Positions 34,859-44,505 of a DNA stretch of 64,000 nt are shown here, piece after piece. The translations under genes were made by a program, and so were the position numbers. Source of the DNA: Emticicia oligotrophica DSM 17448 (GTDB taxonomy: Bacteria; Bacteroidota; Bacteroidia; Cytophagales; Spirosomataceae); NCBI RefSeq assembly GCF_000263195.1, contig NC_018748.1:1488001-1552000 (forward strand), in the 5' to 3' direction. Under the pieces are notes generated by a model that searched no databases, was not told the DNA's origin, and worked only from the letters and a program-made list of their open reading frames with translations. Numbering within the stretch: position 1 is the first letter of the stretch; every line of letters begins with the position of its first letter.

Positions 34859-35758
34859 TCAAGATTGTAGATTTCGATATTCTTTTGGCGAAATTCCTGT
34901 CTTAGATTTGAAGAATCTCGAAAAATCGCTTGGTTCGAAGCCTCCAATTTTAAAAGCAATGTCGGCGATTCGTAAAGGGGTTTGTTTGAGTAATACTTTT
35001 GCTTCCAAAATCCGCATTTCTTCGAGCAATTCATGAGCCGATTTCCCTGTGGTTGTCTTTACACATTTATGTAAATGATTGGGTGAAACTGCCAACATTT
35101 CGGCAAACTCAGTTACAGTCTTTTTATCGTAGATATTTTCTGAAAGTAAACTTTTATAGCGTTGGGTCAGATTCGAAGCGGCATTATTGAGCGATTTTCG
35201 AGTTTGTGAATAAAATTCTTTTATTTCTTTCAAAAATGCTGTTAAGTACAAAGCAATTATTTCAGCACGATTGGCTTCATTACGTAGTTTTTCGGAAATC
35301 AGGATTTCTAATAAATCAATAATCCTCTGATTATCAATTAATTGAATTAGTGGCTCGGAAGTAATTTGAAAAAAAGGAAAATCATTTTCGAGGTCGATAT
35401 TGAGCAGCGATTGATTAAAAAACTCTGGCTGAAAATGACAATAGAAACCCTCAACATCATCAGAAATGGCTTCGAGCGATGTAATTTGGTCTGAAGATAA
35501 ACCAAAAAAAGTATTAGCTTCTACTTTATATTCGGTCAATCCTTTGCTTCTGATAGCAAAACCTTTGGTTACAAAAAGGAAAAAATACACCGAACGTCGG
35601 TGCGGTAAAACAGGGAGTTTTAGGAAAGATTTATAATTTTCAATTCGCTCAATATGAAATTGCTCGTACAAATCAGAGACTTTAGGTTTCCAACTTCCAA
35701 ATAAATAATTATCAAACTGTGAAGGATTGAGTTTTGGTATTTCTTTCGAGCGATTCAT
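34859..35758 (-). CDS. AraC family regulator of the phenylpropanoid block (probable)
   Basis: 299 residues. The C-terminal AraC domain has two helix-turn-helix units, KKTVTEFAEMLAVSPNHLHK (about 210-229) and RIADIAFKIGGFEPSDFSRF (about 264-283), followed by GISPKEYR. The N-terminal 180 residues form an effector domain of the type seen near aromatic acid operons. It lies 86 bp upstream of the crotonase gene on the same strand, so it could be the first gene of the block and control it. The effector is unknown. Confidence 0.85.
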   Translation of the reverse strand: MNRSKEIPKLNPSQFDNYLFGSWKPKVSDLYEQFHIERIENYKSFLKLPVLPHRRSVYFFLFVTKGFAIRSKGLTEYKVEANTFFGLSSDQITSLEAISDDVEGFYCHFQPEFFNQSLLNIDLENDFPFFQITSEPLIQLIDNQRIIDLLEILISEKLRNEANRAEIIALYLTAFLKEIKEFYSQTRKSLNNAASNLTQRYKSLLSENIYDKKTVTEFAEMLAVSPNHLHKCVKTTTGKSAHELLEEMRILEAKVLLKQTPLRIADIAFKIGGFEPSDFSRFFKSKTGISPKEYRNLQS

Positions 35759-35938
35759 TTTCCCTGATAATTCATTATTAACGCAATTTCAATTAATGTG
35801 ATTGAGCAAAATCTTAGCAAAACTACCCAAAGCCATCTATTCTAATAGGAAAACAAGGTATTTTTACCGAACTTTGCAAAAAAAATTACGTAAAACAATC
35901 GGGCGGCATGCTGCTCTCCAGAATTGTTTGGAAAGAAA

Positions 35939-37246
35939 ATGAAAACAAAAGGAACAGTAAAAAATAAAATCAATATCGTTACGCTTGGTTGTTCGAAAAA
36001 CCTTGTTGACTCAGAAGTGCTTTATACCCAACTCAAAGGCAATGGGATGAAGGTAGAGCATGAATCAAAAAAGGACGATGCCAATATAGTTATCATTAAT
36101 ACTTGTGGTTTTATTGATAATGCTAAGCAAGAATCTATTGATACGATTCTTCGATACGTTGATGCCAAAGATGCTGGAATTGTAGATAAAGTTTATGTAA
36201 CAGGCTGTTTATCACATCGTTATAAAGATGAACTTTCAGTTGAAATTCCAACGGTTGACGCGTGGTTTGGCACAAATGAGCTGCCAAGAATGCTTAAAAC
36301 ACTAAAAGCAGATTATAAGCAAGAATTAGTCGGAGAACGCCTACTTACCACGCCTGCACATTTTGCTTACTTAAAAATTGCCGAAGGTTGCGACCGTCCT
36401 TGTAGTTTCTGTGCGATTCCGCTTATGCGTGGAGGGCACGTAAGTCGCCCAATGGATGAGCTAGTTTTACAAGCTCAAAATTTGGCTAAAAAAGGCACTA
36501 AAGAGCTAATTTTGATTGCCCAAGACCTTACTTACTACGGTTTAGATATTTACAAAAAACGTAATTTAGCAGAGCTTCTTGATAAACTTTCTGATGTAGA
36601 AGGAATTGATTGGATTCGCCTACAATATGCTTATCCTTCAGGTTTTCCGATGGATGTGCTTGATGTGATGAAGAATCGTTCGAATATCTGTAAATACCTC
36701 GATATGCCGCTTCAACATGGCTCTTCAGAAATGCTTAAGATTATGCGTCGTGGCATCGACCGTCCAAAAACTGAAGCTTTAATTAATTCTATTCGCGAGA
36801 AAATTCCAGATATTGCTATTCGTACAACTCTCATTGCTGGTCATCCCGGAGAAACAGAAGAACATTTTGAAGAAATGTATCATTTCGTAGAGAAAATGCG
36901 TTTCGAGCGTTTGGGTGTTTTTCAGTATTCACATGAAGAAGATACCCATTCATTCTCAATGCCTGATGATATTCCATCCGAAGTAAAACAAGAGCGAACT
37001 GATATTATCATGGAGCTCCAACAAGGGATTTCGGCTGAATTAAATCAAGCTAAAATTGGAAATACTTATAAAGTTTTATTTGATAGAAAAGAAGGAGGAT
37101 ATTTTATTGGAAGAACAGAGTTCGATTCTCCAGAAGTTGATAACGAAGTGTTGATTCCTGCTTCACAATATGTGCGAATGGGAGATTTTGCCAATGTAAA
37201 AATCAACAATGCCGAAGAGTTTGATTTATACGGTGATTTGGTTTAA
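35939..37246 (+). CDS. rimO: Ribosomal protein S12 methylthiotransferase
   Basis: Radical-SAM enzyme (435 residues) that methylthiolates an Asp of ribosomal protein S12. The N-terminal domain carries the second cluster cysteines in VTLGCSKNLVDSEV, IINTCGFID and VTGCLS; the radical-SAM CxxxCxxC motif is EGCDRPCSFCAIP (about 145-157), and a TRAM domain ends the protein (NTYKVLFDRKEGGYFIGRTE, about 373-392). LGCSKNLVDSE separates RimO from MiaB. An earlier in-frame ATG at 35924 would add five residues; MKTKGTVKNKINIVTLGC is the more usual start. Confidence 0.95.
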   Translation: MKTKGTVKNKINIVTLGCSKNLVDSEVLYTQLKGNGMKVEHESKKDDANIVIINTCGFIDNAKQESIDTILRYVDAKDAGIVDKVYVTGCLSHRYKDELSVEIPTVDAWFGTNELPRMLKTLKADYKQELVGERLLTTPAHFAYLKIAEGCDRPCSFCAIPLMRGGHVSRPMDELVLQAQNLAKKGTKELILIAQDLTYYGLDIYKKRNLAELLDKLSDVEGIDWIRLQYAYPSGFPMDVLDVMKNRSNICKYLDMPLQHGSSEMLKIMRRGIDRPKTEALINSIREKIPDIAIRTTLIAGHPGETEEHFEEMYHFVEKMRFERLGVFQYSHEEDTHSFSMPDDIPSEVKQERTDIIMELQQGISAELNQAKIGNTYKVLFDRKEGGYFIGRTEFDSPEVDNEVLIPASQYVRMGDFANVKINNAEEFDLYGDLV

Positions 37247-37256
37247 TAAAATATAC

Positions 37257-37286
37257 CGTAGAGACGTTTCATGAAACGTCTCTACG
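37257..37286. repeat. Dispersed palindrome, GTAGAG type (perfect copy)
   Basis: Perfect 30-nt palindrome, left half CGTAGAGACGTTTCA, between the convergent rimO and serine hydrolase genes. It shares ends and spacing with the imperfect copy at 17717-17744. It may serve as a bidirectional terminator. Confidence 0.75.
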
Positions 37287-37311
37287 ATTTAGTTTATAGA
37301 ATTTAAAACCA

Positions 37312-38637
37312 TCACTTCACTGCTGCTACAACACCTTTCACTAAAGCAGAAAGATTAAAATTATCTTTCGGTGTGCATCCCAAACGCACAATTACTAAAT
37401 TCTTCGACGGCACAACTGTTACCGACTGCCCTTCAAATCCTAAAGCCATAAAAGCATCTTGTGGGAAAGTTATATCTTGATGGTCAAGCCAGAAATGTGC
37501 TGCGTATTTACCATCTGAATGTGCAGTTTCGGTAGAGGAATATTTCACCCAACCTTCTGGCAAGAGGCGTTCGCCATTCCAAATACCATCTTGAAGATAT
37601 AATTGACCAAATTTTGCCCAATCACGAGCAGTGGCGTACATAAACGAAGAACCGACAAAAGTTCCTATAGCATCTGGTTCCAAAACGGCACTTTTCATTC
37701 CAATTTTATGAAATAATCGTTGATATGGGAAAGCCAAATAATTGGCGTGAGAAGCAAACTGGCGTCGAATAATTTCTTGCAAAATATTACTTGTTCCACT
37801 TGAATACGACCATATTTTATCGGGTTCGGCAGCGGCTTTACTTTGCAAAGCGTAAGCACCTGCTCCTTTTTTACGAAATAACATTCGGGTAGCATCGCTT
37901 GGTGCGGCATAGTTTTCTTCAAAACCAAGTCCACTACTCATACGAAGAAGGTGGTCGATGGTAATTTTCTTTCGCTCATCGTTTTGCCATTCCGATATTG
38001 GAGCTGGCTTTTTGATATCCAATTTTCCATCTTTTACCAAAAGTCCAATCATGGCACTAGTTACACTTTTGGTCATCGACCAACCCAAAAGCGGTGTTTC
38101 GGGCTTAATATTGGTGGCATATCTTTCTGCTAAAATTTGTCCATTATGCAGTACAACCACTGCTCGTGTACGAATAATATTCTGAGGGTCTTTTTCTTGA
38201 AAAGCATCATTGATAGTTTTATCTAAAGATACTTTATCTATTCCTGCAAAATCTGATATTGTTGTTAGTTTCTCGGTAAGTGTATCGGCTAAAGGAACTG
38301 ATGGTTGTTTTTTGATTTCTTCTTCGGTTAGTTCATTCACAAGTGTACATCCAAGCCCTTTTCTGTAAATGGCCTTGGTTTGAGCCAAGCCATAAATATT
38401 AGCGGTTACGGCTTTATTTACTTCATCAACTTCTACTGTGGCAAATGGCACAGCATAGAGTTCTTCTGCTTTGATATTTTCTAAATCACGCCCAGAAACA
38501 AACATACAAGAACATACTGTTTTGGCATTATAAGAAGAACCTATGTAGGCATATTGAATGGCATAATTTCCAGCATAAATAAGCCCAATTGCCACAATTA
38601 GCAACGTAGCATAAATGATTTTTCGTTTGTTAGACAT
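37312..38637 (-). CDS. Membrane-anchored beta-lactamase-fold serine hydrolase
   Basis: 441 residues. An uncleaved N-terminal membrane segment (about 8-28) anchors the protein, leaving the catalytic domain in the periplasm. The class C beta-lactamase/6-aminohexanoate-dimer hydrolase fold is marked by S-x-x-K at Ser187-Lys190 (GWSMTKSV) and the YxS motif at Tyr278 (WSYSSGT). Members include NylB-like hydrolases and peptidases; the substrate cannot be assigned. A Cys-rich bit near residues 42-44 (VCSC) precedes the domain. Confidence 0.82.
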   Translation of the reverse strand: MSNKRKIIYATLLIVAIGLIYAGNYAIQYAYIGSSYNAKTVCSCMFVSGRDLENIKAEELYAVPFATVEVDEVNKAVTANIYGLAQTKAIYRKGLGCTLVNELTEEEIKKQPSVPLADTLTEKLTTISDFAGIDKVSLDKTINDAFQEKDPQNIIRTRAVVVLHNGQILAERYATNIKPETPLLGWSMTKSVTSAMIGLLVKDGKLDIKKPAPISEWQNDERKKITIDHLLRMSSGLGFEENYAAPSDATRMLFRKKGAGAYALQSKAAAEPDKIWSYSSGTSNILQEIIRRQFASHANYLAFPYQRLFHKIGMKSAVLEPDAIGTFVGSSFMYATARDWAKFGQLYLQDGIWNGERLLPEGWVKYSSTETAHSDGKYAAHFWLDHQDITFPQDAFMALGFEGQSVTVVPSKNLVIVRLGCTPKDNFNLSALVKGVVAAVK

Positions 38638-38726
38638 GGTTTTGATGAATTAGATGGATATGGATACATTTCTTATTGAAAGAAAAAACTTTACAAGAGA
38701 TAGCATTTAAAGTTGAATTCTTCGAA

Positions 38727-39716
38727 TCAATCTTCCAAAATATTGCCAATGAATGTGTTTTTAAAGAAAAAAGCAGTCAGTAGAAAAACAACCGCCCAGT
38801 TGAGATAGATATAGTAAAAATCTTCTACATCACGATAAACATTATCTTTGATTTTTACTTTTTCGAGGCTATTAATTTGCTCAAAAATCTGCTTAAGTGT
38901 CTGATTATCAGTAGCTCTAAAAAATTTTCCATTACCTTCTCTGGCGATTTCACGAAGTGTATTTTCATCAACTTTAACTTCGCCATCATTACCTCCAACG
39001 GCAATAGTGTACACCTTTATACCAAAAGATTTTGCTAAATCAGTAGCGGTAAGTGGGTCGAGCGTACCAGCGGTATTATCTCCATCGCTCAACAAAATAG
39101 CTACTTTACTTTTACTTGGCACTTCTCTGAGTCGATTGATACAAGTAGCCAATGCACTACCAATGGCGGTTCCAGTAGTTTTAATAAGATTGCTATTTAT
39201 TTCTTCTAAATATTCGTTGAGCATTTCATAATCAGTTGTGAGTGGAGACATCGAAAAAGCCTCTCCTGCAAAAACAACCAATCCGATACGGTCTTGAAAA
39301 CGACCTTTAATAAATTCGTGGGCAACATTTTTGGCTGCTTCCAGTCGATTAGGTTTTAAATCATTCGCCAACATCGACTCTGAAATATCCATGGCCAGCA
39401 TGATATCAATTCCTTCAGAAAATTGTTCTTTACTCTCACGCACGCGTTGCGGGCGAGCCAGAGAAAGCAAGACACAAACTACACCAAGCGAGAAAAAAAC
39501 AGGTGGAATGAAACGAAGATAACTAATCCAATTTGTACGAAGTTGATAACTGGTAAGCGAAAGTCCCAGTTTTTGTTGGCCTCGTGTATAAAAAAGCCAA
39601 CGAAATAAGAAGAGGAATGGAACACCGATAGTACTATAAAGATAAAGTTTTTCAGCCCAAACGAACGAACGCAGGGTTTGCCAGCTTAACCAATCTATCG
39701 AAAACCAATCCCACAT
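38727..39716 (-). CDS. batA: BatA-type von Willebrand factor A membrane protein
   Basis: 329-residue membrane protein. Two hydrophobic segments (about 28-43 and 69-87) are followed by a VWA domain with an intact MIDAS motif DISES (Asp110, Ser112, Ser114), a Thr in the TGTAIGSAL loop and DGDNTAGT; a C-terminal helix (about 303-322) closes it. This is the aerotolerance BatA layout. In Bacteroidota batA normally lies in a moxR-DUF58-batA-batB operon; here murQ is upstream and a serine hydrolase downstream, so the gene stands apart from that operon. Confidence 0.85.
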   Translation of the reverse strand: MWDWFSIDWLSWQTLRSFVWAEKLYLYSTIGVPFLFLFRWLFYTRGQQKLGLSLTSYQLRTNWISYLRFIPPVFFSLGVVCVLLSLARPQRVRESKEQFSEGIDIMLAMDISESMLANDLKPNRLEAAKNVAHEFIKGRFQDRIGLVVFAGEAFSMSPLTTDYEMLNEYLEEINSNLIKTTGTAIGSALATCINRLREVPSKSKVAILLSDGDNTAGTLDPLTATDLAKSFGIKVYTIAVGGNDGEVKVDENTLREIAREGNGKFFRATDNQTLKQIFEQINSLEKVKIKDNVYRDVEDFYYIYLNWAVVFLLTAFFFKNTFIGNILED

Positions 39717-39788
39717 GAAATAATGAAGAATGTAAATGAAGAATATAGATTTTTCTACTTATCTTCTTTTCTAAAATATCGTTCTGAA

Positions 39789-40610
39789 CTATTTTCTATA
39801 ATTATCAACGGCATTTCTTACGCTGCCATAAGTATGAAGGAGGTCACTTGCTTCTTCGTAGGGAATATTTAATTCATTCATGACCATTCGGATACCACGC
39901 TCAACTAATTTATGATTGGTTAGCTGCATATCAACCATTTTATTCCCTTTTACTCGCCCTAATTGAATCATTACGGAGGTAGAAATCATATTTAAGACCA
40001 ATTTCTGGGCCGTTCCAGACTTCATTCTCGTACTGCCCGTTACGAATTCAGGCCCCACTACTGCTTCTACTGGGTATTCTGCCTCAGCCGCAACTGCACT
40101 TCCTGCATTACAAACAACACAACCAGTAAGAATTCCGTTTTGGCGAGCGGTGCGTACCCCCCCTACTACATAAGGTGTGCGACCCGACGCAGCAATGCCT
40201 ACTAAACAATCGTTGGTATTGATTTCGTATTCTTCTAAATCTTTCCAAGCTTGTTCTATATCATCCTCCGCATTTTCAACGGCTTTTCTGATTGCTTTAT
40301 CTCCACCGGCCATTATTCCGACCACCATTCCAAAAGGAACTCCGAAGGTCGGCGGGCATTCTGAAGCATCTACCACACCCAAACGGCCACTTGTACCCGC
40401 ACCAATATAAAACAAACGTCCTCCAGCCTTCATTCGAGGTACAATCTGATTCACCAATGCCTCAATCTGAGGAATGCACTTTTCTACTGCATAAGGCACG
40501 GTTTTATCTTCATTATTGATTCCTTCGAGTAATTCTCGAACCGACATTTTCTCAAGGTTATCATAATGAGATGAAGATTCGGTTGCTAATTTTTCTAAGC
40601 CAAGTGACAT
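39789..40610 (-). CDS. murQ: N-acetylmuramic acid 6-phosphate etherase
   Basis: 273-residue SIS-domain enzyme that removes lactate from MurNAc-6-phosphate during peptidoglycan recycling. It has GRLFYIGAGTSGRLGVVDAS (read within about residues 63-83), ECPPTFG and GPEFVTGSTRMKSGTAQK (about 190-207), all MurQ-specific. It is slightly shorter than the E. coli enzyme at the C-terminus, which is normal in Bacteroidota. Its D-lactate product could be oxidised by the FAD-linked dehydrogenase encoded directly upstream. Confidence 0.94.
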   Translation of the reverse strand: MSLGLEKLATESSSHYDNLEKMSVRELLEGINNEDKTVPYAVEKCIPQIEALVNQIVPRMKAGGRLFYIGAGTSGRLGVVDASECPPTFGVPFGMVVGIMAGGDKAIRKAVENAEDDIEQAWKDLEEYEINTNDCLVGIAASGRTPYVVGGVRTARQNGILTGCVVCNAGSAVAAEAEYPVEAVVGPEFVTGSTRMKSGTAQKLVLNMISTSVMIQLGRVKGNKMVDMQLTNHKLVERGIRMVMNELNIPYEEASDLLHTYGSVRNAVDNYRK

Positions 40611-40726
40611 AGTTTTGTTCGCTTCTAATTTTAGATTTTATAAAATAGTGGATGAATTTGTTCAAAAGTAAAGAATTATCCTTTTTCAAAAAACATAATT
40701 GATGAAACTCCTTATTTATGCTACCT

Positions 40727-42115
40727 CTAATGATTTATTTTGGGTAATAATTTGCCAGGATTCATGATATTTTGAGGGTCTATTGCTTTCTTAATCGTCC
40801 ACATAAGGTTAAGTGCTTCACCATGTTCGGCTTTCATGTAATGAAGTTTCCCAACGCCAATCCCATGTTCGCCTGTGCATGTTCCACCCATTTCAAGAGC
40901 TCTCGTTACCAATCGTTCGTTTAGGGCTTTTGCTCTTTCAAATTCATCAGCATCATCTGCTGAAACAACAATCGTTAGATGAAAATTACCATCACCAACG
41001 TGCCCTAAAATTGGAGCTAAAATATTACTTTCTTTTATATCTATTTGTGTATCAACAATACACTTTGCTAATTTAGAAATCGGCACGCAAACATCGGTCG
41101 ACATCAATTTCCCTCCTTCACGGAGTGCAACTGAAGCAGGTGCAGCATCAGTTCGAGCTCGCCAAAGTTTCTTTCGATTTTCTTCGCTGGTTTCCCACAA
41201 AAACTCCAATACTTCGTGCTGCTGTGTGATTTCCTCAACTTTCTTTATTTGTTCTTTTAATTCTATTTCTGAACCCGCAAATTCTAAAAAAAGTGTTGGT
41301 TTTTCGGCATAACCTAAGGCTGAATAAAGATTAATTGCCCGCATCATTGCATCGTCAAGCAATTCTATTTTAGAGATAGGAATACCCCTTTGAATAGTTT
41401 TGATGGCGGTATTAACGGCCAATTCAACACTTGGAAATGAACAAACTGCGGCATAAATCGCCTCTGGGTAGCTATGCAATTTAAGGGTAAGCTCTGTGAT
41501 AATTCCTAAAGTACCTTCTGCTCCAATTAATAGTCGAGTGAGGTCATAACCCGCCGACGATTTTTTTGCTTTACTGCCCGTTTGTATAATTTCGCCATTG
41601 GGCAAAACAGCCTTGAGCGTCAGTACATTATCTTTCATGGTGCCATATCGTACGGCATTCGTACCCGATGCCCTTGTACTGGCCATACCACCTAAAGTAG
41701 CATTTACGCCTGGTCCTATCGGAAAGCAGAATCCACTTCCTTCGAGAGCCTCATCAATCTGATTACGTGTGACGCCTGACTCAACCGTCACGTACATATC
41801 ATCTGCACTGATTTCGATGATTTGATTCATCTTGCTTAAATCAATACAAACACCTCCTTCAAGGGCAAGTATGTGCCCTTCAACCGAAGTACCTGCTCCA
41901 AAAGGTATGATTGGTGTGCTATATCTTGCACAAATTTTTACAATTTCAGAAACCTCTTGTGTATTTAAAGGAAAAACGACACAATCAGGTGGCGTACAAG
42001 CATGATAACTAAATCCGACACCGTGTTCGTTTCGGATGTTTGTTTCGCTCGTTACACGGTCTTGCAAAAGGCTTTTTAGTTCTTCAAAAACCGACTGATT
42101 GAATCGTTTTTCCAT
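40727..42115 (-). CDS. FAD-linked D-lactate dehydrogenase / glycolate oxidase GlcD type
   Basis: 462 residues with a PCMH-type FAD domain in the first 220 residues (IIPFGAGTSVEGHI near 91, GPGVNATLGGMASTRASGTN near 137, RLLIGAEGTLGIITELTLKL near 193) and the FAD-oxidase C domain after it. The ASGTNAVRYGTMKDNVL block and C-terminal GEHGIGVGKLHYM match mitochondrial-type D-lactate dehydrogenase more closely than glycolate oxidase. It is encoded 116 bp upstream of murQ on the same strand; MurQ releases D-lactate, so the pair could be linked. Confidence 0.82.
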   Translation of the reverse strand: MEKRFNQSVFEELKSLLQDRVTSETNIRNEHGVGFSYHACTPPDCVVFPLNTQEVSEIVKICARYSTPIIPFGAGTSVEGHILALEGGVCIDLSKMNQIIEISADDMYVTVESGVTRNQIDEALEGSGFCFPIGPGVNATLGGMASTRASGTNAVRYGTMKDNVLTLKAVLPNGEIIQTGSKAKKSSAGYDLTRLLIGAEGTLGIITELTLKLHSYPEAIYAAVCSFPSVELAVNTAIKTIQRGIPISKIELLDDAMMRAINLYSALGYAEKPTLFLEFAGSEIELKEQIKKVEEITQQHEVLEFLWETSEENRKKLWRARTDAAPASVALREGGKLMSTDVCVPISKLAKCIVDTQIDIKESNILAPILGHVGDGNFHLTIVVSADDADEFERAKALNERLVTRALEMGGTCTGEHGIGVGKLHYMKAEHGEALNLMWTIKKAIDPQNIMNPGKLLPKINH

Positions 42116-42382
42116 ATTGTGTTAATATAATTATATAGAACCAAGAGACTTTATAAGAGTCTTTGCAAACATATCTATCTTTGAGCGAAAAGCTTGTGTC
42201 TATGTCTGTCTATTCTTTAAAACACCTAATTTTTTTCCTTATGAAAAAAGAAAAAAAGCACCAATATAACCATTCCAAGCTAATTAAAATCTGTTTTAAT
42301 ATTTACTTTTAATTATACTAAAAACGGGTTTGTCATTTATGAATTTGGGGTCGATGTTTATCACTAAAACTATCTCCTTTTT

Positions 42383-43063
42383 TTATATTTTCTTTCTAAA
42401 TTCAAAAACAATAAAATCTTCTTTTTTAAGATATGGCTGGTATTTTTTAAAAAGTATAAGGTTATGTTTGGTAAATAAATTTATTAACTCTGGCTCTAAA
42501 AACATTGGTTTTCCACACCCTTTATGCCTTTTGTTAGGTTTGCTCGAAATATACTCAGAAACAAATAGGCTCCCATTATTTGAAAGTTTTTGTTCAATAT
42601 CACACAACATTTCATAGGAGTTCGAGAATTCATGTAAAGAGTTTTCAATCAAAATTTTATCAAATAATATTTTAGGTAGCTTGGTTGAAATGCTATCTCC
42701 TATATAAATCCTAAACTCTGATTTTGTTTGTTTTCCGTAGCTATTCTGAAGCAAGAAAATTTCTTTTTCTAATAAGCTGACGTTCAAAAACTGAGCATTG
42801 ATATCTTCAAGGTAAAAGTAAAGTTTGGGAGACTCTAATGAATATATAATTTCATTTATACCCCAACCAGCTCCAATGCTTGCAACTTTTTCGTTTTCTT
42901 TAAATTTATAAATTGGTTGATAGCATTCATTTTCAAAAGCAATATGCTTTTTTTTAGTCACACTACTGGGAATATTATAATTTTGACCATCTATCTTAAA
43001 TTCATATTGTCCAAACATTTGAGCAGGAATCAATAAGATTAAAAGTAATTGGATTTTAAACAT
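42383..43063 (-). CDS. Exported protein with a SAM-methyltransferase-like domain
   Basis: 226 residues. Residues 1-19 look like a signal peptide (MFKIQLLLILLIPAQMFGQ). The rest resembles a class I SAM-binding fold: a glycine motif VASIGAGWG (residues 60-68), an acidic end of the next strand YLEDIN (Glu86, Asp87), IGDSIS and an FDKILIENSLHEF strand/motif. A methyltransferase outside the cytoplasm would have no SAM supply, so either the signal is a membrane anchor or the domain has been repurposed. No family name could be assigned. It is 13 bp from the dipeptidase gene and the two are probably co-transcribed. Confidence 0.65.
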   Translation of the reverse strand: MFKIQLLLILLIPAQMFGQYEFKIDGQNYNIPSSVTKKKHIAFENECYQPIYKFKENEKVASIGAGWGINEIIYSLESPKLYFYLEDINAQFLNVSLLEKEIFLLQNSYGKQTKSEFRIYIGDSISTKLPKILFDKILIENSLHEFSNSYEMLCDIEQKLSNNGSLFVSEYISSKPNKRHKGCGKPMFLEPELINLFTKHNLILFKKYQPYLKKEDFIVFEFRKKI

Positions 43064-43076
43064 ACTTTTCTCCTTT

Positions 43077-44456
43077 TTACTTCATCAATTCGGCATAATG
43101 CTTGAAAAACAACGGAATGGTTTCGATTCCTTTAAAGAAATTAAACAATCCATAATGTTCGTTAGGCGAGTGGAGAGCATCTGAATCTAAACCAAAACCA
43201 AATAGTATTGATTTCAAGCCTAATTCTTGCTCAAATAATGCCACGATTGGAATACTTCCTCCACCTCTTGTTGGTACGGGCTTTTTACCAAAAGCTTCTT
43301 CCATCGCCAACATTGCAGCCTTATAACCCGCCGAATCAGTTGGCGTTACATAGGGCTGTCCTCCATGATGACGGGCGACTGAAACCTTTACTGTTGGCGG
43401 AGCAATCGCCTTGAAATGAGCTTCGAATAATTCTGCTATTTCCTCCCAATCTTGATCTGGTACAAGTCGCATCGAGATTTTAGCAAATGCTTTCGATGGA
43501 AGTACCGTTTTCGAGCCTTCGCCTATATAGCCACCCCAAATGCCGTTTACATCAAGTGTTGGTCGAATACTGGCACGCTCACGAGTAGTATAGCCTTTTT
43601 CGCCAGAAACTTCGGCAATTTCAAGGTCTTTTTTATATTCTTCCAAATCAAAAGGTGCAGCCTCTAAATCATCACGCTCAGCTTGGCTCAGCTCTGCTAC
43701 TTTATCATAGAATCCTTTAATCGTAATTTTGCCATCGGCATCGTGCATGGAAGCAATCATCTGGCAAAGAACATTAACAGGATTGGCCACAGCTCCACCA
43801 TATACACCCGAGTGTAAATCTCGATTTGGACCGGTTACGGCAACTTCCATATAAGTAAGTCCACGCAAACCAGTTTCTACCGAAGGAATATCATTGGCAA
43901 TGATAGAAGTATCAGAAATCAGGATTAAATCGGCCTTAAGTTTTTCTTTATTTTCTTTCACGAAAATACCCAAATTCTCTGAGCCAACTTCTTCTTCTCC
44001 TTCAAACATAATCTTTACATTACAAGGCAAACCACCTTGAGCCAACATCATTTCGATAGCTTTTACGTGCATATAGATTTGTCCTTTATCATCACAAGAA
44101 CCACGAGCAAAAATAGCTCCGTCTGGGTGATTTTTAGTTACCTTGATTGTTGGTTCAAATGGAGGCGAATCCCATAGTTCGTAAGGGTCAGCAGGTTGAA
44201 CGTCGTAATGTCCGTAAATTAAAATTGTTGGCAAAGATGCATCTACCATTTTTTCAGCATATACAATCGGATGCCCCGCTGTCGGACAAATCTCTGCCTT
44301 ATCAAGGCCTGCAGCTAATAATTTTTCTTGAATATATTCAGCCGCACGAAGCATATCGGGCTGAAACTTTGAGTCGGCACTAACCGAAGGAATACGTAAG
44401 AAATCAAAAAGTTCGTTTAAGAACCTGTCTTTATTTTGTTCGATGTAAGTGTTCAT
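43077..44456 (-). CDS. M20 family dipeptidase
   Basis: 459-residue zinc metallopeptidase. Metal and catalytic residues appear in IYGHYDVQPADP (His and Asp, about 80-91), RGSCDDKGQ (bridging Asp), FEGEEEVGSENLG (catalytic Glu pair) and the C-terminal SDALHSPNEHYGL His. The dimerisation lid domain lies between about 205 and 320. The closest layout is the carnosinase/CNDP-like dipeptidase group (M20.05). It probably acts on peptides in the cytoplasm, since no signal peptide is visible. Confidence 0.9.
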   Translation of the reverse strand: MNTYIEQNKDRFLNELFDFLRIPSVSADSKFQPDMLRAAEYIQEKLLAAGLDKAEICPTAGHPIVYAEKMVDASLPTILIYGHYDVQPADPYELWDSPPFEPTIKVTKNHPDGAIFARGSCDDKGQIYMHVKAIEMMLAQGGLPCNVKIMFEGEEEVGSENLGIFVKENKEKLKADLILISDTSIIANDIPSVETGLRGLTYMEVAVTGPNRDLHSGVYGGAVANPVNVLCQMIASMHDADGKITIKGFYDKVAELSQAERDDLEAAPFDLEEYKKDLEIAEVSGEKGYTTRERASIRPTLDVNGIWGGYIGEGSKTVLPSKAFAKISMRLVPDQDWEEIAELFEAHFKAIAPPTVKVSVARHHGGQPYVTPTDSAGYKAAMLAMEEAFGKKPVPTRGGGSIPIVALFEQELGLKSILFGFGLDSDALHSPNEHYGLFNFFKGIETIPLFFKHYAELMK

Positions 44457-44505
44457 TGATTTATTTTGTCCAGTGGACTTTTACTACATATACAAAGTTA
44501 TGGCT

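Noticed and set aside
13821-35758. Aromatic region as a horizontally acquired island
   Set aside because: Base composition and codon style match the neighbours by eye, there is no integrase, and fusA/tRNA-Val at one edge show no attachment-site repeat.
42330-42617. Plus-strand frame of 95 codons
   Set aside because: Antisense to the exported methyltransferase-like gene, with low-complexity hydrophobic residues and no supporting signal.
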